A DNA stretch of 64,000 bases from Piezodorus guildinii. Its lineage: Eukaryota; Arthropoda; Insecta; Hemiptera; Pentatomidae. Shown in pieces: positions 21,740 to 32,549 of this stretch. The first letter of the stretch is position 1. The number at the start of each line of letters is the position of its first letter. Where the stretch lies: contig CM041295.1 in NCBI GenBank assembly GCA_023052935.1, positions 17,794,880 through 17,858,879 on the forward strand, given 5' to 3'. Position numbers and translations under genes: made by a program. The notes beneath the pieces are model-generated. The model saw nothing but the letters and a program-made list of their open reading frames with translations, was not told where the DNA came from and did not search any database.

Positions 21740-23392
21740 ATGTCCTCTGGCACAATTTCATGCATGGAGACTGATGAGGATACTGCCATCTCTGAAATAA
21801 GTGAGACTGACTCACAATATCTTAAAAGAAGAACCTTACAGAAAAGGCAAAGGAATATAATACCTGGATCTCCGAGCAAATCACCCCAAAAAAAAAAGAA
21901 AAATAAAACTGCTAAGCCAACCCAAGTTTTACCGCCTGAATCTGCAAATCTACCTTCAACAAGCAAAACTGAAATAAATACAACTGCTTCAGCAATTCCT
22001 ACCAGCAATAAATTTCAAGCATTAAGTAACCTTCCTACTGAATCTTCAGTGAATCATCAATTCAATGAACCAGAACCACCGCCAATCTTTGTTTCCAACA
22101 TTCTTGACTTCATGTCGTTCTGTCAAGAAATATCAAACTTAATTGGAAAAACGAACTTCAAGTGTTTTTCAAGAGTCAAAGATATAAAAATTTGTACTAC
22201 TGGCAAAGATAATTATAAAAAACTTGTCAGTTACCTAGCATCTAAAAAGTATGATTTCCATTGCTTCCAAATCAGAGAAGGAAAGTCTTACAGGGTCGTC
22301 TTGAGAGGACTACATAGTACAACCCCCACAGACGCAATCAAGGTAGATCTCGAAGAATTAGGACACAGTGTAAGGAACATTTCCCGTGTGCTGCATCCGC
22401 GTGAAAAATATCCTCTACCGCTATTTTTTGTGGATCTTGAGCCTGCCCCGAACAATACGGATATATTCACTATCAACCGATTGGTATACTCTGTTATCCG
22501 CTTTGAGGAGCCGAGAAGGAGAACAGAAATAGTTCAGTGCACTAATTGCCAAACTTTGGGGCACACGAGATCTTACTGTCACCACCAGGCACGATGTGTC
22601 AAATGTGCAGGTTTGCACTCAACAGATGCCTGCCCTAAGCCTCGTGACACTCCAGCGAAATGTGCTTTATGCAACGAAGAGCACCCAGCAAATTACAAAG
22701 GCTGCATAGTCTACAGAACTAGACTCAGACAAAAAGAACTTTACTCAGCCTCAATTTCGCAAACCCAGAAAAGTTCTGTTCCAGAAGAAGAAAAACCTGG
22801 CCCTTCAGAGAGGAGCGTTCCTATCGCCCGGAGGACTGCAGGAATCAATCCAACTCAACGACCTTCGACCTCCTATAGTTCTTCTTCCAAGACCTACTCT
22901 GCAGTAATGTCACCTCGCTCTCAGCCGCCTCGACCTTCCTCATCCCAGCCTCAGACTTCCTCTCATCCTCAACCACAGACCTCCCAACCTCAGCCTCAGA
23001 CCTCTCATGTACTTTCTCAGCCTAAATTTTCAAAAAACAATTTCCCCCCTAAAAATGTCTCCTCGAGGGTTGAGTTACCCCCTGTTATTCTTCCTCAGAA
23101 CGCTCCTAAAGTTCCGGTTTCATCCCTTCCTTCTAACCACTTCGAACCCTCATCAGAAGTACCATTGAATATTCAACCCTCACAACTTCCCCAAAGAAAG
23201 ACCCAACCCCCTCTTGCCCAAATTAATCCTCCATCCTATGACACTACCTACTATCCCTATCCCAGCCAAAACCCATCTGATATTACATCTATCCTCTCAT
23301 CCTTCCTACTAGATCTCCAAAACACAATAAGACCTCTCATATCTCTCCTTACAAATCTCCTGTCACAATTCCCACTTAATCTCCCACGATGA
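21740..23392 (+). CDS. Jockey-B ORF1, zinc-knuckle gag-like protein (intact)
   Basis: 550 residues, uninterrupted. The N-terminus is acidic, then basic (KSPQKKKKNKTAK at about 47-59). Residues 112-255 form the conserved segment ending in PLPLFFVDLEP, similar to the PRE_C2HC-type region of Jockey ORF1 proteins. Three cysteine clusters follow: C267-C270-H275-C280 (classic CCHC), C286-C289-H293-C298 and C308-C311-H315-C322. Residues 340-515 are Pro/Ser/Gln-rich and probably disordered; the last 40 are hydrophobic. The expected role is binding LINE RNA and acting as a chaperone in the retrotransposition particle. The stop overlaps the ORF2 start as ATGA, a layout compatible with termination-reinitiation. 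It is the best preserved protein-coding gene in the window. Confidence 0.93.
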   Translation: MSSGTISCMETDEDTAISEISETDSQYLKRRTLQKRQRNIIPGSPSKSPQKKKKNKTAKPTQVLPPESANLPSTSKTEINTTASAIPTSNKFQALSNLPTESSVNHQFNEPEPPPIFVSNILDFMSFCQEISNLIGKTNFKCFSRVKDIKICTTGKDNYKKLVSYLASKKYDFHCFQIREGKSYRVVLRGLHSTTPTDAIKVDLEELGHSVRNISRVLHPREKYPLPLFFVDLEPAPNNTDIFTINRLVYSVIRFEEPRRRTEIVQCTNCQTLGHTRSYCHHQARCVKCAGLHSTDACPKPRDTPAKCALCNEEHPANYKGCIVYRTRLRQKELYSASISQTQKSSVPEEEKPGPSERSVPIARRTAGINPTQRPSTSYSSSSKTYSAVMSPRSQPPRPSSSQPQTSSHPQPQTSQPQPQTSHVLSQPKFSKNNFPPKNVSSRVELPPVILPQNAPKVPVSSLPSNHFEPSSEVPLNIQPSQLPQRKTQPPLAQINPPSYDTTYYPYPSQNPSDITSILSSFLLDLQNTIRPLISLLTNLLSQFPLNLPR

Positions 23393-26092
23393 ACAATAAG
23401 TCCCTAGCTCTTCTACTGTGGAACGCAAACGGACTGAACAATCACCGAGACGAACTTGACATATTTCTTCACGACAATGACATTGACATTGCACTGATTA
23501 CTGAAATTCATTTCACCACTCATTCTCACTTTTACATACGTGACTACATTACATACAGATCAGATCACCCAGACAACACATCACACGCTGGCTCATGTAT
23601 CCTCATTCACAAATCCTTACCTCACTCACTGATTCCCTCCACTCCATCAGACACCATTCAGTCAACCTCTATTTCCTTATCCTGTCGTCCATTCAATATG
23701 TCAATCTCAGCTGTATATTGCCCTCCTGGTAATTCCCTCAACCTTAACGACCTTGAATCCTTATTCCAATCCTTAGGTCCGCGCTTGATTGCTGGGGAGA
23801 TTACAACGCCAAAGACCAACGATGGGGATGCCGAACGTCCAACACTCGTGGCAGGATTCTTTCCCGTCTCACAACCTCCAATAGCTTTTCCATTTTATCA
23901 CCTCCTAATCCCACATACTGGCCAACATCTCTTAAAAAACGTCCTGATATACTTGACATCTTCATCACTTCCCAAATCCCATCTGCCCAATCTATAATTA
24001 AATCCTTTGATGACCTCTCCTCAGATCATAGCCCGGTTCTGCTTCTCATGCCTTCAAATCCTATTCTTAAACCATCTCCTCTCTCCTTGATTAAAGGACA
24101 CGTAGACTGGGAAAATTTTCGTTATGATTTAGAGAACAAACTCAACTTACAAATTCCGTTAAAAACTAAACAGGACATAGACTTCGCCATTGAAGAACTT
24201 ACAAAATCAATAGAAACAGCCATAAACAACAACACATCTCAATTTACAAATAGGAAAGCTCATGAAACAAAATTGCCAAGTCATATCCGTCTCTTACTAA
24301 GAGAAAAACGCAGAGCTCGAGCAACGTGGCATAGAACTAGATACCCCTCGGACAAAACCCATTACAGTAAACTGCCCAACAAACTCAAGACAGAAATGAG
24401 AAAACTTAAAATTCAAAACTTTCAGACCTTCACAGAAAACTTAACTACGTCAGACAAATCATTATGGACAACAACTGCAAAACTACTGAAATACAAAACC
24501 TTTAATCATCCACTCCTCACTGAATCCCAGACCTGGACAAGAACCGATAATGAAAAATGCCAAATCTTTGGCAAACACCTATCCAAAACTTTTCATCCTC
24601 ATCCCGATATCATTAACCCACTCCATAACGAACATGTTGAAGCAGAACTAAATGTTCCACTCCAAACGTCTCCTCCTCCTAAAGCCTTTCATCCATCAGA
24701 AATCATCAACATCCTTAACAAATTACCTCTTAAAAAATCTCCAGGCCACGACCTTATTACACCCAACATCCTGAAACAGCTCCCTCGAAAGGCCATCCTT
24801 TTCCTTACTTATATCTATAACGCCATTCTCCGTACTACCTACTTTCCTGATACCTGGAAATTTTCTATTATAAAAATGATTCCTAAGCCCAAAAAGCCAC
24901 TTGAGTACCCATCCTCTTACCGTCCTATATCCCTTTTGCCCATTATGGGCAAAATTCTTGAAAAACTTCTCCTAAAAAGATTGTATCCTATCATAGACTC
25001 AAATCACGTCATTCCTGACCACCAGTTTGGATTTCGATCATCCCGTTCTACTATTCAACAGTGCCATCGTGTGGTGGATGTGATATCCTCTACATTGGAG
25101 CGCGGAATGTACTGCACAGGAGCCTTTCTTGACGTGGAACAGGCTTTTGATCGAGTTTGGCACCTAGGACTGCTCTACAAACTCCGCAAATTCCTCTCCC
25201 CGACATATTTCCTGATAATCCGTTCCTACCTTACAGATAGGACCTTTAAAGTTAATCATAATCTCTCCTCTTCCTCAGTATTCACCCAGTCAGCCGGCGT
25301 ACCTCAAGGTAGTATCCTAGGTCCAATCCTCTACACGGTGTATACAGCTGACATCCCTATCCATCCAAGCACTGTCCTCTCTACTTACGCTGATGACACT
25401 TGCGTACTATCCGTGAATAATGATCCTATTGTTGCCTCCCAATTTCTACAGAACCATGTATCCGCCATTGCAGAATGGTGTCACAATTGGAGAATCAAAA
25501 TAAATCCTAATAAATCCCACCAAATCACCTTCACTCTACGCCGTAAACCTATGACTTCCTGTCCAGTTGTCTCCTTTAATCATACCCCACTCATCACTGT
25601 AGAACAAATACGATACCTTGGACTTCATCTTGACAAACGTCTGACATGGAATCCTCATACAAGACTTAAACGACAAGAAACTGCTCGTAGATATCGACTA
25701 TTAAAACACTTACTTGACAAACGATCAAAACTCTCTCTATACTTCAAAAAACTGATTTACACAACTATAATTAGACCTATCTGGACTTATGGCATAGAGC
25801 TATGGGGCTCCACTAAACCATCGAATTCCTCCCGCATCCAATCCTTGCAATCCAAAATCCTTCGACAAATCCTAGACGCTCCATACTTTGTTACCAACAA
25901 ACTCATCCATAGAGACCTGAATATCCCACTTGTTGCAGAAATTGCCCAAAAAAGATACTCCTCCTTTCATTCCAAATTACCAGCCCATATAACCCGCTTG
26001 TCCGTATCCTCTCATCGCCATCTATTCCCGATAATCCTCCGAGGCGTCTGAAAAGACGGTGGCCTCGAGACCTGCTTACTAATAAACTCTGA
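23389..26092 (+). pseudogene. Jockey-B ORF2, endonuclease-reverse transcriptase (two frameshifts)
   Basis: Starts with the ATG that overlaps the ORF1 stop. The APE endonuclease begins LLWNANGLNNH, then ALITEIH and HAGSCILIH. At about 23797 a G is missing from a GGGG run, just before DYNAKDQRWG; the frame then carries DILDIF and SSDHSPVL (endonuclease) and the RT. RT motifs are SPGHDLITPNIL, FLDVEQAFDRVWH, AGVPQGSILGP and STYADDT (catalytic DD). A second one-base loss at about 25989 shifts the last 33 or so codons; the truncated copy at 31991 retains that base. The true end is RRLKRRWPRDLLTNKL, stop at 26090-26092. Length would be about 900 residues. This copy could not give full-length ORF2 unless the indels are assembly errors. 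Confidence 0.92.
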
Positions 26093-26193
26093 AGTGCTAC
26101 CACTGGGTAGATTCTTCTCAAAACTTTTCCAAGCCAATGTTCTGTAAATAGCACATTTACTTGTTGTACAGTGTACAGTTGTAAATACCAATA

Positions 26194-26230
<37 letters not shown>
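26093..26230 (+). other. Jockey-B 3' UTR and poly-A
   Basis: A short 3' UTR containing CCACTGGGTAGATTCTTCTC, then AATAAAAAAATTT and about 30 A. The same UTR, nearly identical, ends the copy at 31991-32537. Confidence 0.85.
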
Positions 26231-26231
<1 letters not shown>

Positions 26232-26236
<5 letters not shown>

Positions 26237-26676
26237 TTAATTGTTCACATATTGTTCCTTTGTCATTTTTTTTATTTGCTTAATCTCACTTTATATATTC
26301 TTATTGCAATATTATTATATTAATTTTGTTTACTTCCATACTGTACAACTATCATTTTATTAATTATTTTTATAACTGTCATCCATACTTTATAACTATC
26401 ATCTTAATTTTATTTATTTCCATACATTATAACTCTCATCTTATTATCATTTTACATTCAATTTTATTTATGTTCCCATATTAGATTACTGTCACCATAT
26501 TATTATTCTATACCTAACGCGTTATTAAGTCTATAATTACATTGGTTGTTATCTTGTTTCTTTTAGCCCTGATGAAGGCCCACAATGTAGGCCGAAACGT
26601 CGGCACATAATTAAAATAGCACTTGTTTTAAATGTGTGTTTCTATTTTATGACCGCACCCCCAACCATCTTCCTCA
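26232..26676 (+). repeat. R-H repeat copy, best preserved
   Basis: Directly follows the Jockey-B poly-A. The first 300 nt contain several near repeats of a TTCCATACTTTATAACTATC unit. The 3' part holds the hammerhead-like motif and the terminal ATGACCGCACCCCCAACC block. No ORF. Confidence 0.65.
26566..26604 (+). ncRNA. Hammerhead-like ribozyme motif
   Basis: GCC (26566-26568), CTGATGA (26569-26575), an extra A (26576), stem GGCC (26577-26580) with GGCC (26590-26593) around a 9-nt loop, GAAAC (26594-26598), GTC (26599-26601) and GGC (26602-26604) pairing with the initial GCC. The conserved boxes, the NUH-type triplet and both helices are in hammerhead order. The extra A before stem II departs from the canonical core and may reduce or abolish cleavage. 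Confidence 0.6.
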
Positions 26677-26679
26677 TCT

Positions 26680-27335
26680 AATTTTTCAACGGTCAACAAA
26701 AACTCCATCATTAAAAATTGTTATAAGTTCCTTTGAAAACGTGAGCAAAATGAAATATATCTTTATAAAAATCCTCATTACCGTTTGATAAGAGTTATTA
26801 TTTCTAACGGAATCTTCTCTATGTAGCTGTCGAATACAAAGCTTGGAAACATTAGCCCTGCGAAGTGGAACCTGCTCAAAGCGCGTAATCCTTTCACAAT
26901 TTCTACAAATGCAAAGCACATAACCTTTTATTAAATTATCATAAGCGATGAAACCTTTGTGCCAAAGCGATCTGAAAGCTCATTACGTCCCGATGCGCTT
27001 ATACCTTTCGCTTTTTGTTTTCCATTAAATTCTCAAAAGGCAGTGTATAGCCATATTTTTTATAATACTATCTTTGCAGCAAACAGCAAAAGCATCCTAA
27101 GACGATTCATACGCATAATTGAGCGAAGAAATGGAAGAGAAATGGGTGTATAGAAATATATTCCAAGCATTCAAATGAAGTAATCCATGACTAAATAAAT
27201 GGGATCTCTATATCCTCTAGGTAGCAGATCCCCGTATACACTACAACAACTCCTCTCTTCAGCAAATGTTAAAAAGGGTAAAATGTAAGGGTAAAACATT
27301 CGTAATTAAGGAGTAATCTAAAACATAGATTTTAA
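26680..27335. other. No recognisable gene
   Basis: Mixed AT-rich sequence with short open frames only and no domain recognised. Confidence 0.45.
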
Positions 27336-27339
27336 AGAA

Positions 27340-28428
27340 TGAACACCATATTTTTTATAAGTTAATACTGACATTTAATTTGAATATCAAGCCCACAGAA
27401 ATCCGTACCATATGTAATATGAATACATATGAAACCCTCTATCATTTAAGCGCAGTATGTCCAATCTACTCCTCCATCAGGAACTACTACATACCATACG
27501 TAAACAATATTCCAGAAAATCAGTTCCCAACAATACTCATAACAGAAGACCATAAAAAATTAAACCAAATATATTATTATATAATTAATTGTCTAAAAAC
27601 GAGATAGTTTATTATCAACGAATAAAAACAATATGCTTGCATACGAAATATAAATAATGCAGTAAACAAAAATAATAATATGTCAACAATACGACATATT
27701 ATCCCCCATGACTGTTTTGACGTATATAAATTGATGATATATTCATAAACAATTCTATTATACCTAAAGTAAATATTAGCTCAATATAAATTGTAACTGA
27801 TGTATCCAGCAGTCTAACCGAACTTTATCAATGTAATGTAAAATTTTATTCTAAAAAGCCTTAAACAGATGTTTTTTTTTTTTTTTTAATTTATTTACAG
27901 TGTCTAATTTATTTTTTAAAGAGATGTATTATTATTTTAAAAACATATAAATTTTTATTTTATCTCAACTATATTGGAAAAAAGGGGAAGAAAAGAAAGA
28001 CTGTTAATTTATCTATATCAATATACTAATTTATTTTTTTTCTCTTTTCTTTTTTTTTTTTTAGATATATTATTATTTTAAAAACATATGTATTTTATTA
28101 TTATTTTATCTCTACTATATTGAAAAAAAACTGTTAATTTATCATTTTTAATATATTTATTTATTCAATTTTTTTAAACAGATGTATTATTATTTTAAAA
28201 CCATATGTATTTTATTTTATTTTTATGTTTTTATTTTATTTTATTTTTGTTTTTAAACATGTATATGACTTCAAAAAACATATGTATCTTTTTTTAAATT
28301 TTATCTCAACTATATTGGAAGGAAAAAAAAAAAAAAAAACTGTATTTATCTTTATTAAAATATGTATATAACTTATAACTTAGGGGAATACCCTAAAGAC
28401 AAATAAAATCTATTCTATTCTATTGAAA
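27340..28428 (+). mobile_element. LINE-E 3' end: ORF2 C-terminus plus long repetitive 3' UTR
   Basis: The frame to the stop at 27605-27607 reads TICNMNTYETLYHLSAVCPIY then SIRNYYIPY, the degraded zinc-finger-like tail (C-H-C) found at the end of several LINE ORF2 proteins. The 3' UTR contains four near repeats of an ATTATTATTTTAAAAACATAT unit (27920-28330) and ends AATAAAATC followed by TATTC units. A related C-terminus lies at 53650-54030. Clade undetermined. Confidence 0.5.
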
Positions 28429-28596
28429 TTTAATTTAATTAAAAACATGTAGTGGTTCATTAAATATAAATACAAAATTTAGGTCATGAATAAAATTTAC
28501 ATATGAGAATCATACCTCTTTTTGAAAATTTGTACCCATTCCTTTCCAAAATATTTCCTCTAAAGTTACTTTTAAAAACACAAAAATCTGCAATAA

Positions 28597-28668
28597 GCAC
28601 AGATATTTACTTACTTTCACTTGACTATATATGGAATATATAGTAAGGGAAACTATTGCGGTCGAGAT
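28597..28668 (+). repeat. RepA left-end fragment
   Basis: TTACTTTCACTTGAC, TATATAGTAAGGG and the start of the GTATTGCGATCG-like block lie just upstream of a full copy. Confidence 0.6.
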
Positions 28669-28715
28669 CATGTTTTAATTTCAGTTAAATTTATTTGGGG
28701 GGATTTCTTCTTATT

Positions 28716-29622
28716 ATTAATTTCACTTACTATATATAGTAAGGGGAAGTATTGCGATCGTGAAAATTTTCGAATTCCAGTTTTCAACGGAAATACACGT
28801 TTTAGGGTCCCCTGAGTCCAAATAACCAAGTCCCGCAAAAAGGTCTGTGAGTGTGTTTCTGTGTGTGGTAACTTCCTTGCGGAAACGGTAAGTCCTATGA
28901 AACTGAAATTTCATATTTAAGACAACTATACGCCCGAGACGTGACAAAACTTTTTTCATCAAAATGAGCCTACCAGAAGAGGCACTTTATACCATGCATT
29001 TTGCACCTTTTTTCGATTTTCTCAAAAACGGTTCCGACGATTTTGATTAAACTCGCTATATCAATGTAAAATTTAATGGGCTTTAATATCATGTAGGTTT
29101 TATTTAAATAAAAATGGTCTGACAGGGCTTAAATGCCGATATTTTAAATTTTCTTTCTCTAAAGTACCTTTCATTTTGTAGATTCAATAATAATAACTAG
29201 ATTATCTTGTTAACGCTGATGAAAAACAGGTAAATATATAAATTGAATAAATTTGATACCCAACTAAAGGAGAAAACAGAAAAAATATTTTTTTAATGCA
29301 CTTTTTCGTTTTTGAACATAAGAGCAGTAATATACATGTATGATATACCGTTGGAAAGCTAAAGATTTTAGAAAAAATATCATCTCATACACAAGCTTTT
29401 AAAAGTTATTGGAGAGTGATGAAAAGAAGATAAAACTTACTGATTATTTAAGATAATAATATAATTGATTTTTTAATAAAACACATGTTTCTATATAAAT
29501 TAAATTTGATTAATTCCTTAATAATTCACGTATTTTTATCTCTAACTGTATTTGAAAATTCTTTCATTGATTTTAAAAATGGAGGTAAGTGAAAGTCGTG
29601 TGTTGTCCGCACCAGATTTTTT
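28716..29622 (+). repeat. RepA reference copy, uninterrupted
   Basis: About 0.9 kb from TTTCACTTACTATATATAG to TTGTCCGCACCAGATTTT. It contains no ORF of note. At 29249-29262 it shows the unoccupied form of the Jockey-A target, and at about 29510-29525 the unoccupied form of the target used at 48811. A PLE-, Helitron- or MITE-type origin is undecided. Confidence 0.8.
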
Positions 29623-29624
29623 TT

Positions 29625-30036
29625 TTCTTTGTGTTTCTGTTTTTTTGTTTATTTATTATAGTCATTCTCTTCCTATGTTGTTATTTCGTATTTTCGTGTA
29701 TGAATTAATTGTTTTATTTTTCTTTATTCAGTTACTGTATTTTATTATATTATGTTTTTGTTTAAGTTTGAAGTAATTGTAATATTTTGCTTTATTGTAT
29801 TTTATGTATCAGTTTGTTCATGTTATAAGATAAATACTACGTATGTAATATGAACAACTGCCATTGGGTCTGTTGGTGGGCTCTCTTTATAAATATTTTT
29901 TTTTTAATCTTTATAAATTATTCTTTAAAAAATTGTTTATTTTTTAATCGATACTAGATAAATTATTTTACTAAAACCTTTCATTATTATTCCTCGTCTT
30001 CTTTGTTCATATTATCGATGTTTTTGCATTCACTCA
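29625..30036. other. T-rich sequence, possible LINE 3' UTR
   Basis: Strongly T-rich with no coding signal. GGGTCTGTTGGTGGGCTCTC at 29866-29885 has the look of a LINE 3' end, but I have no second copy for comparison. Confidence 0.3.
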
Positions 30037-30145
30037 CCTAAATATGAAATGTTAGGAGAAGTTGTGAACGGAAATATACGTTTTAGGATTCTACGAGTCC
30101 AAATAGCTAAGTCGCAAAAAACTGTGTGTTTGGATAAATTGGATA
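30037..30145 (+). repeat. RepA fragment
   Basis: ACGGAAATATACGTTTTAGG and GAGTCCAAATAGC match the left third of RepA. Confidence 0.55.
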
Positions 30146-30940
30146 CCCAAAATTGGAGAAAAAAACCTGGTGGTCGAACATGATTTCGGGCGAATCACCT
30201 GCTTGCAGATCCGTTAGACGGGAGACAGTGAACAGTGATCCCATCGAGTGTTGTAGATATACAGGGTTTTTATTCTTATCGAAAACAAGTGTTGGCTTGT
30301 CTCAAATTCAGAGTCTTTCAGCTATTAAAATTAAATATTTTACCAACATTTAGGTAAATGCCACCGCACCCTGCAGAAGATTTTTCATGGTCAGCATGGT
30401 TAATCGAATCCGGTTTTTTTTTTTTTTTTTAATCACCCAAGAGGTTGGATATATAAAACGACCAATTCATTCATTATTAGAGGTGTTTATCTATTTCCAT
30501 TTCTCTCGTTTGTTTTTTTTGGAATCGACCAAAGAAGACTACTGTTATAAATAGGAAAAGTTTAAATTGGAATCTGTTGGAAGAGGACTCGGGCAGCCAC
30601 ATCATTATCCTGGGAAGAGGATGGGCAAGTTGGAGGCTAAGTTAGTTGGCCCTTTGATGGGCACTTACCCGCAGTGCCAGCCTCTCCCAGCAAGAGGAGG
30701 TAAACGCAACCATTCACGGCCAATCAACATCTTCAAAGCCCATTTTCTTTCTTATTTCCTAGCTTTAATTCCATCACAAATCCGGAATTCACCCCCAAAA
30801 TGTGGGTTAAAAAATAAACGTTGTGTCAGAATCCGATGTCTACCATATGTTTACCTTATGACAAATAGACCGATAGCCAAGGGCTAGGGAGGTAAATCAT
30901 ATCAACTTTTTTATTTCTCTTAAGGTCCTGGGGCCATTTT
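30146..30940. other. Unassigned; one open frame of unknown meaning
   Basis: 30567-30887 is open for 106 codons and is richer in GC than its surroundings (GGGCAGCC and CCTCTCCCAGC stretches). It has no motif I recognise. I leave it as non-coding or a possible relic. Confidence 0.3.
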
Positions 30941-30941
30941 G

Positions 30942-30998
<57 letters not shown>
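30941..30998. repeat. AT microsatellite
   Basis: Pure TA repeat, followed by an A run. Confidence 0.95.
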
Positions 30999-31001
<3 letters not shown>

Positions 31002-31024
31002 AAAAAAAAAAACTGTACCACTAC

Positions 31025-31297
31025 AATCGAAGAAGGGTCTTGGGCTCAGTGCATATAGAGACTGTTTCTAGGCTAATGGCCGTGAAATGATGTGATTAGG
31101 TCGAGATCTCACTCTGGCGCAAGCCCCCCTCCCTATTAATTCGGGTACCTAATTTCTTGAGCCTGGATCTGCCCCAGGAGTGTCTCCATTTACGGCCGAA
31201 ATGACTAATATTAAATAACTAATAAATAAATAATATTCTGTCACAGCCGGGATTCCAAGCCTAGACTAGTGCTCTACCCAATAGACCACGCCGCTTC
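31025..31297 (-). mobile_element. tRNA-derived SINE2 copy
   Basis: In sense the head reads GGCGTGGTCTATTGGGTAGA (A-box region) and then GGCTTGGAATCCCGG (B-box-like). The body shares GGCCATTAGCCTAGAAACAG and the terminal GACCCTTCTTCGATTG with 43595-43826 and 62405-62590. A short AT microsatellite (31298-31318) lies just upstream of the head in sense. Confidence 0.65.
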
Positions 31298-31444
31298 CTA
31301 TATATATATATATATATATGTGTACATTGTGAGATCAGATACTAGATCCTAAAGGGAATAAACTAGTTCATATGACCCATAGACAGAAATTTAATTTAAT
31401 AAAATAATAAAAAAAATTATTTAGTGTAATCTAATCTTTAAAAA

Positions 31445-31860
31445 TCTCGTAGCACTCTTCGGAAACGGCTTGACCAATATTTATGAATTTTTAATGTACG
31501 TGTATATTTGGTAGGTATGAGCATAGGTCGTGAAGTATACTTTAAACCCATAGGTGATTCGGGTGTCCCTTTCCAGATTTTTTTTTATATTCGTAGTAAC
31601 GCACACAGAGCATATGACCGACCACGCCAACAAGAAATCGAGCATTTGTTATGCATATTTTGAATATCCCGCTCATCCGAAAGTGCTGATTGGTTCTATG
31701 GGCAAAGAATGTCGCCATTGTAATGAGTTGAAATTCATACACCAGTCAGCAGGGTTTTGTTGCGCGTCAGGAAATAAGCAAATATCTAAAATAGATACAC
31801 CACCAGAACCATTCTACAGCTTGATTATCGGCATGAAACCTATTCCGTTTGGAACCTAAA
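31445..31860 (+). pseudogene. Helitron fragment: N-terminal cysteine motif
   Basis: The frame around 31665-31860 reads CRHCNELKFIHQSAGFCCAS then PPEPFYSLIIG, the CxxC ... CC ... PPEPL...L motif near the N-terminus of Helitron Rep/helicase proteins. Upstream, AACGGCTTGACCAATATTTAT resembles the leader commonly found before such ORFs in insects. The frame stops soon after, and no Rep or helicase domain follows. Confidence 0.6.
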
Positions 31861-31978
31861 AAAATTAAAATAATAAATAAGTTAAAACTTTAAATTCTTA
31901 AGAGATCAAATAGTGGTTATGTCCGTTACTTTAATGAAGTATATTGAATTGAGAACATGAATGGTTGAAGTTTTATTT

Positions 31979-31990
31979 AGTTTTTATCGG
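31979..31990. repeat. Target-site duplication (left)
   Basis: AGTTTTTATCGG, identical to 32538-32549. Confidence 0.9.
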
Positions 31991-32537
31991 TCCTCATACA
32001 AGACTTAAACGACAAGAAACTGCACTTAGATATCCACTATTAAAACACTTGCTAGACAAACGATCAAAACTCCCTCTATACTTCAAAAAACTCATATTCA
32101 CAACCATTATTAGACCTATCTGGACTTACGGCATAGAGGTATGGGGCTCCACTACACCATCGAATTCCTCCCGCATCCAATTCTTCGACAAATCCTAGAC
32201 GCTCCGTACTTTGTTACCAACAAACTCATCCATAGAGACCTGAAAATCCTACTCGTTGCAGAAATTGCCAAAAAAGATACTCCTCCTTTCATTCCAAATT
32301 ACCCGCCCATACAAACCCGCTTGTCCGTATCCTCTCATCGGCATCTATTCCCGATAATCCTCCGAGGCGTCTGAAAAGACGGTGGCCTCGAGACCTGCTT
32401 ACCAAATAAACTCTGAAGTGCTACCACTGGGTAGATTCTTCTCAAGTCTTTTCCAAGCCAATGTTCTGTAAATAGCTCATTTACTTGTACTGTGTACAGT
32501 TGTAAATATCAATAAAAGAATTTAAAAAAAAAAAAAA
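31991..32537 (+). mobile_element. 5'-truncated Jockey-B insertion with perfect TSD
   Basis: 547 bp starting at the PHTRLKRQE codons of ORF2 and ending in a poly-A tail. It is flanked by a perfect 12-bp duplication, so the insertion is recent. It has a 16-bp deletion near 32170 relative to 25845-25862. It keeps the base missing from the full copy at about 25989, so its end reads in frame through HTNPLVRIL to RRLKRRWPRDLLTK. Not coding on its own. Confidence 0.93.
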
Positions 32538-32549
32538 AGTTTTTATCGG
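32538..32549. repeat. Target-site duplication (right)
   Basis: AGTTTTTATCGG directly after the poly-A. Confidence 0.9.

Larger units (their letters stand above)
21252..26230 (+). mobile_element. Nearly full-length Jockey-clade LINE (Jockey-B)
   Basis: 5' region, ORF1, ORF2, 3' UTR and a roughly 30-nt poly-A tail (about 26200-26230). ORF1 is intact; ORF2 has two single-base frameshifts. The 5' boundary is uncertain: AATTGTTCATAT (21240-21251) and AATTGTTCACAT (26239-26250) could be a diverged target-site duplication, but 8 nt separate the second from the poly-A. Jockey-B also gave rise to the truncated copies at 6430, 16590, 31991, 39405, 47640 and 55075. Confidence 0.88.

Noticed and set aside
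30567..30887. 106-codon open frame, relatively GC-rich
   Set aside because: No recognisable domain, no splice or start context that I can defend, and no second copy. Kept only as unassigned sequence.
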